Source: Owenweeksia sp963758205 (GTDB taxonomy: Bacteria; Bacteroidota; Bacteroidia; Flavobacteriales; Schleiferiaceae). Taken from it: DNA of 64,000 bases. The notes below the pieces were generated by a model, which saw nothing but the letters and a program-made list of their open reading frames with translations, was not told the DNA's origin and did no database searches. The stretch is taken from positions 1,240,001 to 1,304,000 of the forward strand of contig CAVWUM010000002.1 in NCBI GenBank assembly GCA_963758205.1, written 5' to 3'. Positions 19,249 through 28,020 of the stretch are shown piece by piece (position 1 is the first letter of the stretch; each line of letters begins with the position of its first letter). A program made the position numbers and the translations under genes.

Positions 19249-19292
19249 AATTTAAAGCCGCACAAGCCTGCTGGCAGGCGGCTTTAAATTAA
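19241..19292. repeat. Large palindrome downstream of tRNA-Ser
   Basis: AATTTAAAGCCGC and GCGGCTTTAAATT are perfect inverted 13-mers, extended by an imperfect T/A run to about 18 pairs. The centre holds a second small hairpin GCCTGC/GCAGGC. It sits immediately behind the tRNA terminator. It resembles a REP-like or integration-scar palindrome; no T-tract follows. Confidence 0.6.
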
Positions 19293-19349
19293 AAAGCTAA
19301 TGGCTTAGATAGAAGACATTCGGGCTTTTCTTTATGAGTACCGCACCTT

Positions 19350-19496
19350 GAGATCACGAGCGAAGCGGGTAATCTCCCATGCTTAAAGTTCTACTTATGT
19401 TCTTTGTTAAAAAGTTGAAAGCTGCGAGGCAGGCTTTATAGGTTTTGACTAGATCATGGTTTCCCCTTCGAGATCAAGAGCGAAGCGGGTAATCTC
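19350..19496. repeat. Two 27-bp direct repeats in the tRNA-Ser to exbB gap
   Basis: GAGATCA, then C or A, then GAGCGAAGCGGGTAATCTC occurs at 19350-19376 and 19470-19496, differing by one base. Each copy starts GAGAT and ends ATCTC, so it is flanked by short inverted repeats. The 522-bp gap holds no gene that I can support. Confidence 0.65.
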
Positions 19497-19673
19497 AACC
19501 CGAATACCCATCCGCAACAAATACTCCTTTCCACTCATAATAATAAAAGAAGAAAAGAATATAAAGACGTTGCGATTGAACAGTAAGCAACCCTCCTGCG
19601 TTACGGCAGTCTTAATTTTTAAAAGAAATTAATGGCTAAAGCAGCTTAGGTTTAAAAAAGACAGGAAAAACTT

Positions 19674-19681
19674 TAGCTTTG
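19674..19681 (+). promoter_or_regulatory. -7 box of the exbB promoter
   Basis: TAGCTTTG matches TAnnTTTG exactly. It would start transcription near 19687, about 43 bases before the exbB ATG at 19730. A -33 TTTG is not evident. Confidence 0.55.
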
Positions 19682-19729
19682 CGCGGAGTTTTATATTTTC
19701 ACAAAAATTTTATAACGAACAAAAGAGCA

Positions 19730-20566
19730 ATGAAAAAAGCACTTTCAATCTTGGCTATTTTTGGTTTAGTAGCCCTTGGGAATTTTGACCTTGTAGCACA
19801 AAATGATACTGCTACTACTGCCGATACTACGGCTCAGGCCGCTGCAGACACTACTCCTGTAGCCGAAGAAACAACCCCCGCTGTAGTTGAAGAAACTACA
19901 GATGAACCAGAAGAAGAAGTAGCCGATAAAAGCTTACATCAGGTACTTAAAAAGCAATTTATCGATGGTGGTCCTGAATTTATGGGTATTGTATTAATCA
20001 CCCTGATTTTTGGTCTGGCTCTTTGTATTGAGCGTATCATCTACCTTAATATGGCTACTCCAAACGCCAAAAAATTACTTAACGAAATTGAAAGTGCCTT
20101 GCAAACTGGCGGAGTTGAGGCTGCCAAAGAAGTTTGCCGTAATACCCGCGGACCAGTTGCAAGTATTTTTTACCAGGGCCTTGACCGTATGGATGAAGGA
20201 ATTGATGTAGTTGAAAAATCAGTTATTTCATACGGATCTGTTCAGATGGGTCTTTTGGAAAAGAATATTTCATGGATTTCACTTTTCATCGCTCTGGCTC
20301 CTATGCTTGGTTTCATGGGTACAGTAATTGGTATGATCGGTGCCTTTGACGCTATCGAAGCAGCGGGAGATATTTCTCCATCACTTGTTGCGGGTGGTAT
20401 TAAAGTGGCACTTCTTACAACCGTATTCGGTTTGATCGTTGCCATCATCCTTCAAATTTTCTACAACTACATTGTAGCCAAAGTTGACTCTATTGTAAAC
20501 ACAATGGAAGATGCCTCTATCTCTTTGATAGACCTATTGATTAAGCACGGTGCTAACCACAAATAA
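19730..20566 (+). CDS. exbB: MotA/TolQ/ExbB proton channel family protein
   Basis: The proton-channel subunit that, with ExbD and TonB, energises outer-membrane transport. The ATG at 19730 gives 278 residues with a signal-like N terminus (MKKALSILAIFGLVALGN), an acidic Thr/Ala/Glu-rich segment (residues ~30-65), then three membrane helices; the ALAPMLGFMGTVIGMIGAF region is the conserved channel helix. An earlier start at 19679 overlaps the promoter and is unlikely. It heads the cluster exbB, small membrane protein, exbD, exbD. Confidence 0.9.
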   Translation: MKKALSILAIFGLVALGNFDLVAQNDTATTADTTAQAAADTTPVAEETTPAVVEETTDEPEEEVADKSLHQVLKKQFIDGGPEFMGIVLITLIFGLALCIERIIYLNMATPNAKKLLNEIESALQTGGVEAAKEVCRNTRGPVASIFYQGLDRMDEGIDVVEKSVISYGSVQMGLLEKNISWISLFIALAPMLGFMGTVIGMIGAFDAIEAAGDISPSLVAGGIKVALLTTVFGLIVAIILQIFYNYIVAKVDSIVNTMEDASISLIDLLIKHGANHK

Positions 20567-20577
20567 GATAGAATAAT

Positions 20578-20907
20578 ATGATTGATTTCGGAATTTATGC
20601 AACCTATGTGCTCCTGGGCATCTGCGTTCTGGCAATCCTTATTTTTTCTGTTGCCAGAATTGTAACCCACCCTGGTGCAGCCAAGGCAGCGCTAATTGGT
20701 ATTGCCGGCCTGGTAGCGCTATATGGTATATCCTATATCTTTAGTACAGGTGAAGATGTAAACACAGTGTTTAAAGGGATGGAAGTGAGCGAAGGAACCT
20801 CAAGACTAGTAGGAACCGGTTTGGTTACTTTCTATCTGCTGATGGGAATTACCATATTAACCATACTCTATGTAGAAGTTATTCGTTTATTTAAGAAAAA
20901 TGGCTAG
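20578..20907 (+). CDS. Small membrane protein of the Exb cluster
   Basis: A 109-residue protein with three predicted membrane helices (YATYVLLGICVLAILIF, AALIGIAGLVALYGISYIF and LVTFYLLMGITILTILYV). Bacteroidota ExbB/ExbD clusters often carry such a protein between exbB and exbD. Its last 8 bases overlap the exbD start. The specific role is unknown. Confidence 0.8.
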   Translation: MIDFGIYATYVLLGICVLAILIFSVARIVTHPGAAKAALIGIAGLVALYGISYIFSTGEDVNTVFKGMEVSEGTSRLVGTGLVTFYLLMGITILTILYVEVIRLFKKNG

Positions 20908-21466
20908 ACAAAAAAGAGGCATACCAGAAATTAATGCAGGGTCGATGGCGGACATCGCCTTCCTTCTTTTGATTTTCTTTCTGGTTACTACTACAATGGA
21001 TGTTGACTCTGGTATCAGCACCAAGCTACCACCATGGGAACCTGAAAATTTTGATGAACCACCTCCCATTAAGCAAAAAAATCTTTTTACTGTATTGGTG
21101 AATGGTAATGATCAACTGCTGGTGGAAGATGAGTATGCTACTATTGAGGATTTAAGGGAAGCTGCCAAGAAGTTTCTTGATAATAATGGTAATGGTCAGT
21201 GCGAGTACTGCCAGGGAGCAAGAAATCCAGCTTCTTCTGATAGTCCGGGTAAAGCAATTATCTCACTTCAAAATGACAGGCGTACTTCTTACAAGGCATA
21301 CATCTCAGTGCAAAATGAGCTGGTTGCCGCTGTAAATGAATTGAGAGAAGAGTACGCACAAAGGAAATACGGAAAAAATCTGGATGAATTAACCGAGGAG
21401 CAACAGCAGGAAATGGCTGATGCCTATCCTCAAAAGATTTCAGAAGCAGAACCTTTAGCATTATAA
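20900..21466 (+). CDS. exbD: ExbD/TolR-family biopolymer transporter (first copy)
   Basis: A 188-residue protein with one N-terminal membrane helix preceded by PEINAGSMADIAFLLLIFFL, where the Asp in the helix is the proton-binding residue of ExbD/TolR. A periplasmic domain follows, longer than in a typical ExbD and holding an unusual CEYCQGARN insert near residue 100 with two Cys. It is followed by a second exbD after 3 bp. Confidence 0.9.
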   Translation: MARQKRGIPEINAGSMADIAFLLLIFFLVTTTMDVDSGISTKLPPWEPENFDEPPPIKQKNLFTVLVNGNDQLLVEDEYATIEDLREAAKKFLDNNGNGQCEYCQGARNPASSDSPGKAIISLQNDRRTSYKAYISVQNELVAAVNELREEYAQRKYGKNLDELTEEQQQEMADAYPQKISEAEPLAL

Positions 21467-21469
21467 TTT

Positions 21470-21950
21470 ATGTCAAAGTTTAAAAAGAGCACCGGAGGTG
21501 GTACTCCGGCAATTTCCACCGCTTCATTACCCGATATTGTATTTATGCTTTTATTCTTCTTTATGGTTACAACTGTAATGAGAGAAGTTACTTTAATGGT
21601 AGAAAACCAAAAGCCATATGCTACCGAGATAAAGAAGCTGGAGAAGAAAAATCTGGTAACCTATGTGTATGTAGGTAAACCGGTTGAAAGATTAAAGTCA
21701 GTCCTTAGGCACAGAGCCACGTATTCAGCTTAATGATTCATTTGCACGACTGGCAGAAATTAAACCATTTATTATTGAAGAGCGCACAGAAATCAATGAA
21801 GCCGAACGTCCTTTAATGGTAGTTTCTATCAAGGCTGATGAGAATGTGAAAATGGGCTTGGTATCTGATATCAAGCAGGAACTCAGAAAAGCCGAAGCAT
21901 TAAAGCTCAATTACTCAACCCGTAAAGGTGAAATTTCTAAAAATGAGTAA
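21470..21950 (+). pseudogene. exbD: Second ExbD/TolR gene, interrupted by a single frameshift
   Basis: The first 76 codons encode the usual ASLPDIVFMLLFFFMVTT helix with its Asp. The frame then breaks at about 21694-21697 (TTAAAG) and ends early at 21733. The remaining periplasmic domain continues in the +1 frame from 21696 (SQSLGTEPRIQLNDSFARL onward) to a TAA at 21948-21950. Removing one A restores a 159-residue protein of normal length. The rest is intact, so this is a recent mutation or a sequencing error in a short A run. Confidence 0.85.
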
Positions 21951-21972
21951 TTAGATCTAACTTCTATAATTG

Positions 21973-22003
21973 AAAACCCGATGAATCTTCATCGGGTTTT
22001 TTT
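21973..22003 (+). terminator. Terminator of the Exb cluster
   Basis: AAAACCCGATGA (21973-21984) pairs with TCATCGGGTTTT (21989-22000), followed by TTT. Confidence 0.9.
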
Positions 22004-22039
22004 GTACCATAAGCGACCCAACACGAGTTAAATAAATGT

Positions 22040-22047
22040 TATATTTG
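22040..22047 (+). promoter_or_regulatory. -7 box of the first Asp-box T9SS gene
   Basis: TATATTTG matches TAnnTTTG exactly, placing transcription start near 22053, about 23 bases before the ATG at 22076. Confidence 0.6.
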
Positions 22048-22075
22048 GCCAAATACACCCTAAAATTGATATGAT

Positions 22076-23905
22076 ATGAAAAGAGGATTATTCTTTGCCA
22101 TGGCTCTTGCTGGTCTTCAAATAAGTGCCCAACAGCAAGTGCCTAGTGCTAAACAGGTTGCCAACGAGGCGGCCCCTATGATTAAGAAAAACTATACAGG
22201 AGCCGAGCGCACTGTGGGAGTTCCGGTTATCCCGAATTCTAAAAAATCGGTTTTGGCTTTTGCCAGTATTGGCGAAACCTTTTATGACCTACAATCTAAT
22301 GGTAGTGTTGACAATCGTCTTCAGTACGATCCGGCTACCGGCCAGGTTTCTGCCACCTGGACAGGTGCCCAAACAACCGACCCTTATACAGACAGGGGTA
22401 CAGGATATAACTTTTACAATAGCACTACCTGGGGCGCCAAGCCAACCGGCCGTGTGGAAAGTATTCGTGTAGGTTGGCCATCAATTGTGGTTACCGATAC
22501 CTCTGAGTTTATTATTACTCACTCCGGGGCCAATATGGTATCAAATGTTAGAACAACTCCAGGTTTCGGTAGCTGGACAGAAAACACCATGTTTACATCA
22601 CTTACTGATGGATGCTTGTGGCCGCGTGCTATTGGTGGAGGTTCAAATGGCAAAACAGTTCACGTAATTGCTATTTCTACTCCAGTTGCAAACTCCGGTA
22701 CGGTATATAAAGGTTTTGATGGTGCCCTGCTTTATTGGAGATCACTTGACGGTGGTTTTACATGGGACATTCAGGATTCACTTTTACCTAATATTGATAC
22801 TGCTGACCACTACGGGTTTAGCGGAGATAGCTACGCCATTGACGCAAGCGGAAACACAGTGGCTATTGCTGTTTTCAATGATTTCGAAAAATCTTTTATC
22901 CTGAAATCAACCGACAATGGTGATACCTGGACAAGAACCGTTTTTAACGATAATGGTTTTGACAAGTACAACCCTGCTGCCGCAGGTTCTATTTCTGATA
23001 TTAATAATGATGGTATAGCAGATACAATCTCTACTTCGGATAACTCAGGTGCTGTATTAATTGACAATACCGGAAAAGTACATGTTTTCTATGGCCGTCA
23101 GCGTTATCTTGATGATGATCCTGTTCTTGATGCCAACTTTTCGTACTTCCCTGTAACTAACGGTATTTTTTACTGGAATGAGACTTCGGGCCCCGCACAA
23201 ATTATTGTTGGTGCCCCAGACCTTGATAATGATGGCCAATTGGGTATTACAGCTTCTACAGAAGTGGCTCAATACTTCCAGTCATTATCTACCTTCCCCA
23301 ATGCAGGTATTGATTCTGATGGAGATATCTTCCTGAGCTTCTCTGCTATCAACGAGTTAGAGTTTTCAGGTACTCAGTTTTACAACAAGATTTTTATTAC
23401 CGCCTCCAGAGATGGTGGTGCTACCTGGGAAAATCCATGGGAGCTTACTAAAGATCAGCCAAGTGTTGAGTGTGTATTTCCTTCCTTAGCCCGCACGGTT
23501 GATGATAAATTCAGATTACTATACCAACTGGATGGGGAGCCGGGACTTACCGTAAGAGGTGATGCTGACCCCCCCGGTCTTAATGACATTATCTTCTTGG
23601 ATGTGGATACCGTAAAGAACATTGGTTTAACCGAGTTGGATATCGTTAAGGGAGATATTTCCTCAATTTATCCAAACCCTGCCACTACAGAAGTATCTCT
23701 TGATTTTTCAGTAAAAATGACCGGAGAATACACCATTGAAATCACCAATATTGCCGGTGTTGCTTTAAAGAAAGTAGAACTAGGTAATATGGCCAGTGGA
23801 AACTACAGAGAAACAGTAAACATAGAAAACCTTAATGCGGGTGTTTACATTATCTCATTAATTTCCGAAGGATACACCACATCAAAACGATTGATTATCA
23901 ACTAA
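22076..23905 (+). CDS. Secreted Asp-box (BNR) repeat protein, T9SS type A
   Basis: A 609-residue secreted protein with a short signal peptide ending ISAQQ. Several Asp-box repeats are visible (SLDGGFTWD, STDNGDTWTR, SRDGGATWEN), as in sialidase-type beta propellers, but no sialidase active-site set is identified. The last ~75 residues (SIYPNPATTEVSLDF ... SKRLIIN) form the T9SS sorting domain. It has its own promoter and terminator and is a paralogue of the next gene. An extracellular glycan-binding or hydrolase role is inference. Confidence 0.85.
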   Translation: MKRGLFFAMALAGLQISAQQQVPSAKQVANEAAPMIKKNYTGAERTVGVPVIPNSKKSVLAFASIGETFYDLQSNGSVDNRLQYDPATGQVSATWTGAQTTDPYTDRGTGYNFYNSTTWGAKPTGRVESIRVGWPSIVVTDTSEFIITHSGANMVSNVRTTPGFGSWTENTMFTSLTDGCLWPRAIGGGSNGKTVHVIAISTPVANSGTVYKGFDGALLYWRSLDGGFTWDIQDSLLPNIDTADHYGFSGDSYAIDASGNTVAIAVFNDFEKSFILKSTDNGDTWTRTVFNDNGFDKYNPAAAGSISDINNDGIADTISTSDNSGAVLIDNTGKVHVFYGRQRYLDDDPVLDANFSYFPVTNGIFYWNETSGPAQIIVGAPDLDNDGQLGITASTEVAQYFQSLSTFPNAGIDSDGDIFLSFSAINELEFSGTQFYNKIFITASRDGGATWENPWELTKDQPSVECVFPSLARTVDDKFRLLYQLDGEPGLTVRGDADPPGLNDIIFLDVDTVKNIGLTELDIVKGDISSIYPNPATTEVSLDFSVKMTGEYTIEITNIAGVALKKVELGNMASGNYRETVNIENLNAGVYIISLISEGYTTSKRLIIN

Positions 23906-23933
23906 AAAGAGATAATCAGAGCTCACATATTAA

Positions 23934-23964
23934 GGCGGCCCCGGATTCGGGGCCGCCTTTTTTT
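23934..23964 (+). terminator. Terminator of the first Asp-box gene
   Basis: GGCGGCCCCG (23934-23943), loop GATT, CGGGGCCGCC (23948-23957), then seven T. Confidence 0.95.
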
Positions 23965-23980
23965 GTATAAGATTATGTGG

Positions 23981-24014
23981 TTTGTTTCTTAATATGTTCT
24001 TTCTGCTATCTTTA
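23981..24014 (+). promoter_or_regulatory. Promoter of the second Asp-box T9SS gene
   Basis: TTTG (23981-23984), 22 bases, then TATCTTTA (24007-24014), one mismatch from TAnnTTTG. Start of transcription would be near 24020, about 17 bases before the ATG. Confidence 0.5.
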
Positions 24015-24036
24015 TTCTACTAATTAAAATTTTGCT

Positions 24037-26010
24037 ATGAAAAAACAACTATCCTTAGTCCTTTCATTATGCGCCTTTGGGGCCATGGCGCAAACTTCAG
24101 TTAATGAGGTACAGCACGCTGCTCCAACAAAGGCCCCTATTGAAGACGCCAATTATGTACCCGTAAAAAAAGGTGCTTCGGCAGTTGCCAGCACTGCTAT
24201 TGGTAAAGCTTCAAATGCCTTTTCAACTACAGGTGTACGTAACTACCTTTCGGTAGATCCTTCCATCAACACCATTGCATTTATTCATAGAAATGATGTC
24301 AATAGTTTTCCGGGCACCACTTCCGGACATTTACGCTATGATGTTTCTACAGATGGGGGCCAAAACTGGGCTGTTGACCAAGGCCCGATTTACAGCCCCA
24401 CCGGAGCAAGCGGCCAGCTTAACGCTCCTGCCCGTTATCCTCAAGGTGTAATTTTTAATCCTACGGGTAATACCGTAGCAGACTCCGCCTACATCGCCTT
24501 TTTCGGATCATCATTGAATGGCTCCAATAGTGCAGGCTCATGGGGTGGACAGGTAGTAGGTAGCATACAGATCGATGGCACTGACCTCTACAGCCAGGAA
24601 GTTACAACCATGCCTTCGGCTGGCCTGTTTTGGCAGGTAGCAGATGATATGACATTTGTAGCTGACTCACAGAAGGTTTATGGTATAAATGGAGCCGATG
24701 ACATTACCTCGGGCTCGGTAGTTTATCGCGATACGGTTATAGTTTCTACCGGTACCTTTAATTCTACTACCAGGCAAATAGACTTTACCCACAATAAGGT
24801 AAGGTTCAACTTTGAAGCAGACACTGCCGGTACGGGTAACCCTCTATTGGCAGATATTAAAATTGCCTTCTCACCAGATGGTAGTGTAGGTTATATTTCA
24901 GGATTAGGATACCTCGATGACCCAAGCATTGCGCCCTATGGTGTTTACAGCCCATCATTTATTAAAACCACGGATGGCGGCAAAACCTGGAGCACCCGCT
25001 CAGGAGTAAATGTTGATGCTCTGACCATAACCGGCCACGGAAATCTGACTTTTAGAGACTCCCTCTCCAGCCTCTACCCTACATGGAGTATTGGCGCTCT
25101 TACCACTGCTTTTGAACATGACTTGATTGTGGACAAAAATGGCAACCCACATATGATTTTAAACCTATGCCCATCTGCTAATAATACTATAACACCTGGT
25201 TCAGCTACCGGAACGCCCTTTTCGGTTTATTCAGCTTTAAACATGATTGTTGATGTTTACTCAACAGATGGAGGAAGCACGTGGAAGGGACATTTTATCG
25301 ATACGGTAAATACCTTTAGAGGTGATTATGGTTTGGATCCTGCCAACCCTGACTTTACAGAAGATAACCGACCACAAATTGCCAGAAATGCAGACGGGTC
25401 TATGCTGATATATGCCTATGGCACTACTGGTTCATTACTAAACTTTGGTACTGCAGATAACCTATATCCTGATGTATGGATGCGCTCATTAGCCGTAGAT
25501 GCTGATACAATGGGAACTTTAAGGGATATGACCGGAAACACGGCCGACATAGGTTCTGCCGTTCAGTTTAACCTTCCCCGTATTGTATATGATATTGATA
25601 TGAACGGAGAAGTTAAGGTGCCGGTAACAGCTACAGGTCTTGCTAACGGAGGCGACCCTCAGCAAACCAGTAATTCGGTGCAGTATAATTACTACGACTT
25701 TATGTACAAGCCGGGCCCCGATTTTACAAGTATTATTGAGCACGACATCGCCAAGGGTGAAATCAGCTCCATGTTCCCTAACCCTGCCCAAAGCAATGTA
25801 TCAGTAATATTTAATGTAAAAGAAGCTGGTGAATATAAACTTGAAATAACCAATATTACCGGTGTTACAGTAAAGAGCATTGATCTCGGAAATATTGGCA
25901 ACGGCAGATACCAGGAAGTAGTTGATATCCGTAATCTTACCTCTGGAGTATATGTTGTTACTTTAAGATCAGGTAAATATTCTACCGCGCAGCGCCTAAT
26001 TGTAAACTAA
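24037..26010 (+). CDS. Secreted Asp-box (BNR) repeat protein, T9SS type A
   Basis: A 657-residue secreted protein with a signal peptide ending FGAMAQ. Asp-box motifs STDGGQNWA, TTDGGKTWS and STDGGSTWKG point to a beta-propeller. The C-terminal domain (SSMFPNPAQSNVSVIF ... AQRLIVN) is the T9SS type A signal and is close to that of the gene at 22076; a GEISS/GDISS lead-in is shared. The pair looks like a duplication in which each copy kept its own promoter and terminator. Function beyond secretion is unknown. Confidence 0.85.
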   Translation: MKKQLSLVLSLCAFGAMAQTSVNEVQHAAPTKAPIEDANYVPVKKGASAVASTAIGKASNAFSTTGVRNYLSVDPSINTIAFIHRNDVNSFPGTTSGHLRYDVSTDGGQNWAVDQGPIYSPTGASGQLNAPARYPQGVIFNPTGNTVADSAYIAFFGSSLNGSNSAGSWGGQVVGSIQIDGTDLYSQEVTTMPSAGLFWQVADDMTFVADSQKVYGINGADDITSGSVVYRDTVIVSTGTFNSTTRQIDFTHNKVRFNFEADTAGTGNPLLADIKIAFSPDGSVGYISGLGYLDDPSIAPYGVYSPSFIKTTDGGKTWSTRSGVNVDALTITGHGNLTFRDSLSSLYPTWSIGALTTAFEHDLIVDKNGNPHMILNLCPSANNTITPGSATGTPFSVYSALNMIVDVYSTDGGSTWKGHFIDTVNTFRGDYGLDPANPDFTEDNRPQIARNADGSMLIYAYGTTGSLLNFGTADNLYPDVWMRSLAVDADTMGTLRDMTGNTADIGSAVQFNLPRIVYDIDMNGEVKVPVTATGLANGGDPQQTSNSVQYNYYDFMYKPGPDFTSIIEHDIAKGEISSMFPNPAQSNVSVIFNVKEAGEYKLEITNITGVTVKSIDLGNIGNGRYQEVVDIRNLTSGVYVVTLRSGKYSTAQRLIVN

Positions 26011-26039
26011 TTCCATCAGATTATAGAACATAATCCCAC

Positions 26040-26074
26040 AAGCCTCACCCAACCCGGGTGGGGCTTTCTTTTTT
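26040..26074 (+). terminator. Terminator of the second Asp-box gene
   Basis: AAGCCTCACCC (26040-26050) pairs with GGGTGGGGCTT (26056-26066) with one mismatch and is followed by a T-rich tail. The stop codon of the convergent CPBP gene lies inside this hairpin. Confidence 0.8.
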
Positions 26075-26980
26075 ACGTTTTGTGATTTTGTAAAGAAGCA
26101 CCACAGACGTGATAAAAACCAAAAGGCCCGGCACCCCCAGTTTCCAGTCCCATGCCTCGCTGATGTCATTGGCACTCATATAATCCACATTGTAAAAATA
26201 CACCGCCACTACGATGGTTCCATTATTAATAAGGTGAATAATCATGGGGGGCCATAGTGAATTTGTCCAGAGGCGCACATAACCCAAAACCAGCCCCAAC
26301 GCAAATATGGCCAGGAAGGTGTAAAACTGAAGATGCATAAGGCTAAACAGAAGTGCGGTAAAAGCTATACCCAAATGCGAACTTTTGGTGAACCGGATTA
26401 GCACCGGCTGCAATGCACCCCTGAACATAGCCTCCTCGCAAACAGCCGGCAGTATGGCCATTATAAAAAACATCTGCACAAAGTCATAAGGGGTTTCCAT
26501 TACCAAAAACTTCTGTATCTGGCGGGTCATATTACTTTCCGAGCTTACAATGGCTTCTTCTAAAAAGGCCAAAGACTCCGGCCAGCTTAAGGCTTTACTT
26601 AACCTGTATAGCAAATCCGAAAGCACATTCCCCGAAAGGGTAATAATTACGAGCAGGATAATTACAGGAAGCCACTTTTTGGGGAAACGATCTATACGTA
26701 AATAGCGCGCTCCATTTAATGAAAACAGATGGGCCGAAATAAGAGCAGGTACTAAAAACAAACCTATGCTGGAAAGGCCCTGTAAAAACTTGAGCACTTG
26801 TGGCGGAAAGGCCTCACCGCCCTGAGAGGCATCCAAAAGGGCATTAAAGGATACCGAATAAATTAAAGGGATGAACAATATGCCAAGCAGCGAAAAAACG
26901 GTAATGCCTAACACGGCCAAAAAAATAATCATCAAAAACTGCATACCCGGGCTATGCCCCGCAAAACTCCCTCTCAACAT
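26045..26980 (-). CDS. CPBP-family intramembrane metalloprotease
   Basis: A membrane protease of the CAAX/Abi family, 311 residues from the ATG at 26980 (a TTG at 27010 is possible but lies in the divergent dusB promoter). Eight or so hydrophobic segments are visible. The catalytic motif EEAMFRG (in AVCEEAMFRGALQPVL) and later histidines (FSLMHLQF, MIIHLINN) are present, as in active family members. Substrates are unknown. Confidence 0.9.
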   Translation of the reverse strand: MLRGSFAGHSPGMQFLMIIFLAVLGITVFSLLGILFIPLIYSVSFNALLDASQGGEAFPPQVLKFLQGLSSIGLFLVPALISAHLFSLNGARYLRIDRFPKKWLPVIILLVIITLSGNVLSDLLYRLSKALSWPESLAFLEEAIVSSESNMTRQIQKFLVMETPYDFVQMFFIMAILPAVCEEAMFRGALQPVLIRFTKSSHLGIAFTALLFSLMHLQFYTFLAIFALGLVLGYVRLWTNSLWPPMIIHLINNGTIVVAVYFYNVDYMSANDISEAWDWKLGVPGLLVFITSVVLLYKITKRKKESPTRVG

Positions 26981-26998
26981 CAACTGTGTGCTATTGCT

Positions 26999-27006
26999 TA
27001 ATTTTG
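26999..27006 (+). promoter_or_regulatory. -7 box of the dusB promoter
   Basis: TAATTTTG matches TAnnTTTG exactly; transcription would start near 27012 and supports the TTG at 27025 as the dusB start rather than the GTG at 26986, which lies upstream of the box. Confidence 0.6.
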
Positions 27007-27024
27007 CCAAAAATAGAACTATCC

Positions 27025-28020
27025 TTGGTAAAGATTGGTGACATAGAAGTTGGAGAGTTTCCGTTGCTGCTAGCCCCTATGGAGGACGTTAGTGATCCGC
27101 CATTCAGGGCGCTGTGCAAAAAGCACGGAGCGGATGTGATGTATACGGAGTTCATTTCGAGCGAGGGATTGATCCGTGATGCGGCCAAAAGTGTGCAGAA
27201 ACTGGACATTTTTGAATATGAACGACCCATCGGAATACAGATTTTTGGTAATGAGATTTCATCAATGCGCGAGGCGGCAGCCATTACCGAAGAGGCTAAT
27301 CCTGATATAGTGGATATTAACTACGGCTGCCCCGTAAAGGCTGTGGCCTGCAAAGGTGCCGGAGCGGGTATATTGCAGGATATCCCAAAAATGGTGAGCA
27401 TGACAGCCGAAATTGTAAAAGCTGTAAATAAGCCGGTAACGGTTAAAACCCGCCTGGGCTGGGATGAGAATACCAAATATATAGTGGAAGTAGCCGAACG
27501 CCTGCAGGATGTCGGTATCAGAGCCATCTCTATACACGGCCGCACGCGTAAGCAAATGTATAAGGGCGAAGCGGACTGGACACTGATTGCAGAGGTGAAA
27601 AACAACCCACGTATTAATATTCCGGTGTTTGGTAACGGAGATGTTGATTCACCGGAGAAAGCCCTGGAAATGAAAAACCGCTATGGGGTTGACGGCATCA
27701 TGATAGGCCGTGCCAGTATAGGCTATCCCTGGGTTTTTGATGAAATCAAGCATTTTTTTAATACGGGTGAAAAACTCGACCCACCCAGCATAAAGCAACG
27801 CGTAGAGGCCGCCAGGCAACATTTTAAAATGGCTATTGACTGGAAAGGTGAACGGGTTGGGATTTATGAAACCCGCAGGCACTATACCAACTACTTTAAA
27901 GGTATAGCCAACTTTAAGCCTTACCGTGCCGAGCTGGTACGCTCCGAAAATCCGGAAGAGATTATAGAACTCTTTGACAGAATAGAGGAGCAATTTGAAG
28001 ACTCAATGATAATAGTTTAG
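27025..28020 (+). CDS. dusB: tRNA-dihydrouridine synthase
   Basis: A flavin enzyme that reduces uridines in the tRNA D loop. From the TTG at 27025 it has 331 residues. The TIM-barrel begins LLAPMEDVSDPPFRALC; the active-site Cys is in NYGCPVKAVACKGAGAG, and the FMN-binding TRLGWDE, IHGRTRKQMYKG and GNGDVDSPEKA segments are in order. The 3' end overlaps the convergent permease gene by 4 bp. Confidence 0.94.
   Translation: MVKIGDIEVGEFPLLLAPMEDVSDPPFRALCKKHGADVMYTEFISSEGLIRDAAKSVQKLDIFEYERPIGIQIFGNEISSMREAAAITEEANPDIVDINYGCPVKAVACKGAGAGILQDIPKMVSMTAEIVKAVNKPVTVKTRLGWDENTKYIVEVAERLQDVGIRAISIHGRTRKQMYKGEADWTLIAEVKNNPRINIPVFGNGDVDSPEKALEMKNRYGVDGIMIGRASIGYPWVFDEIKHFFNTGEKLDPPSIKQRVEAARQHFKMAIDWKGERVGIYETRRHYTNYFKGIANFKPYRAELVRSENPEEIIELFDRIEEQFEDSMIIV

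Noticed and set aside
22100..22145. Hairpin CTTGCTG/CAGCAAG at the signal peptide of the first Asp-box gene
   Set aside because: Only 7 pairs with a 20-base loop, and the second Asp-box gene has only a 6-bp stem; much weaker than the surface-locus hairpins and may be chance.
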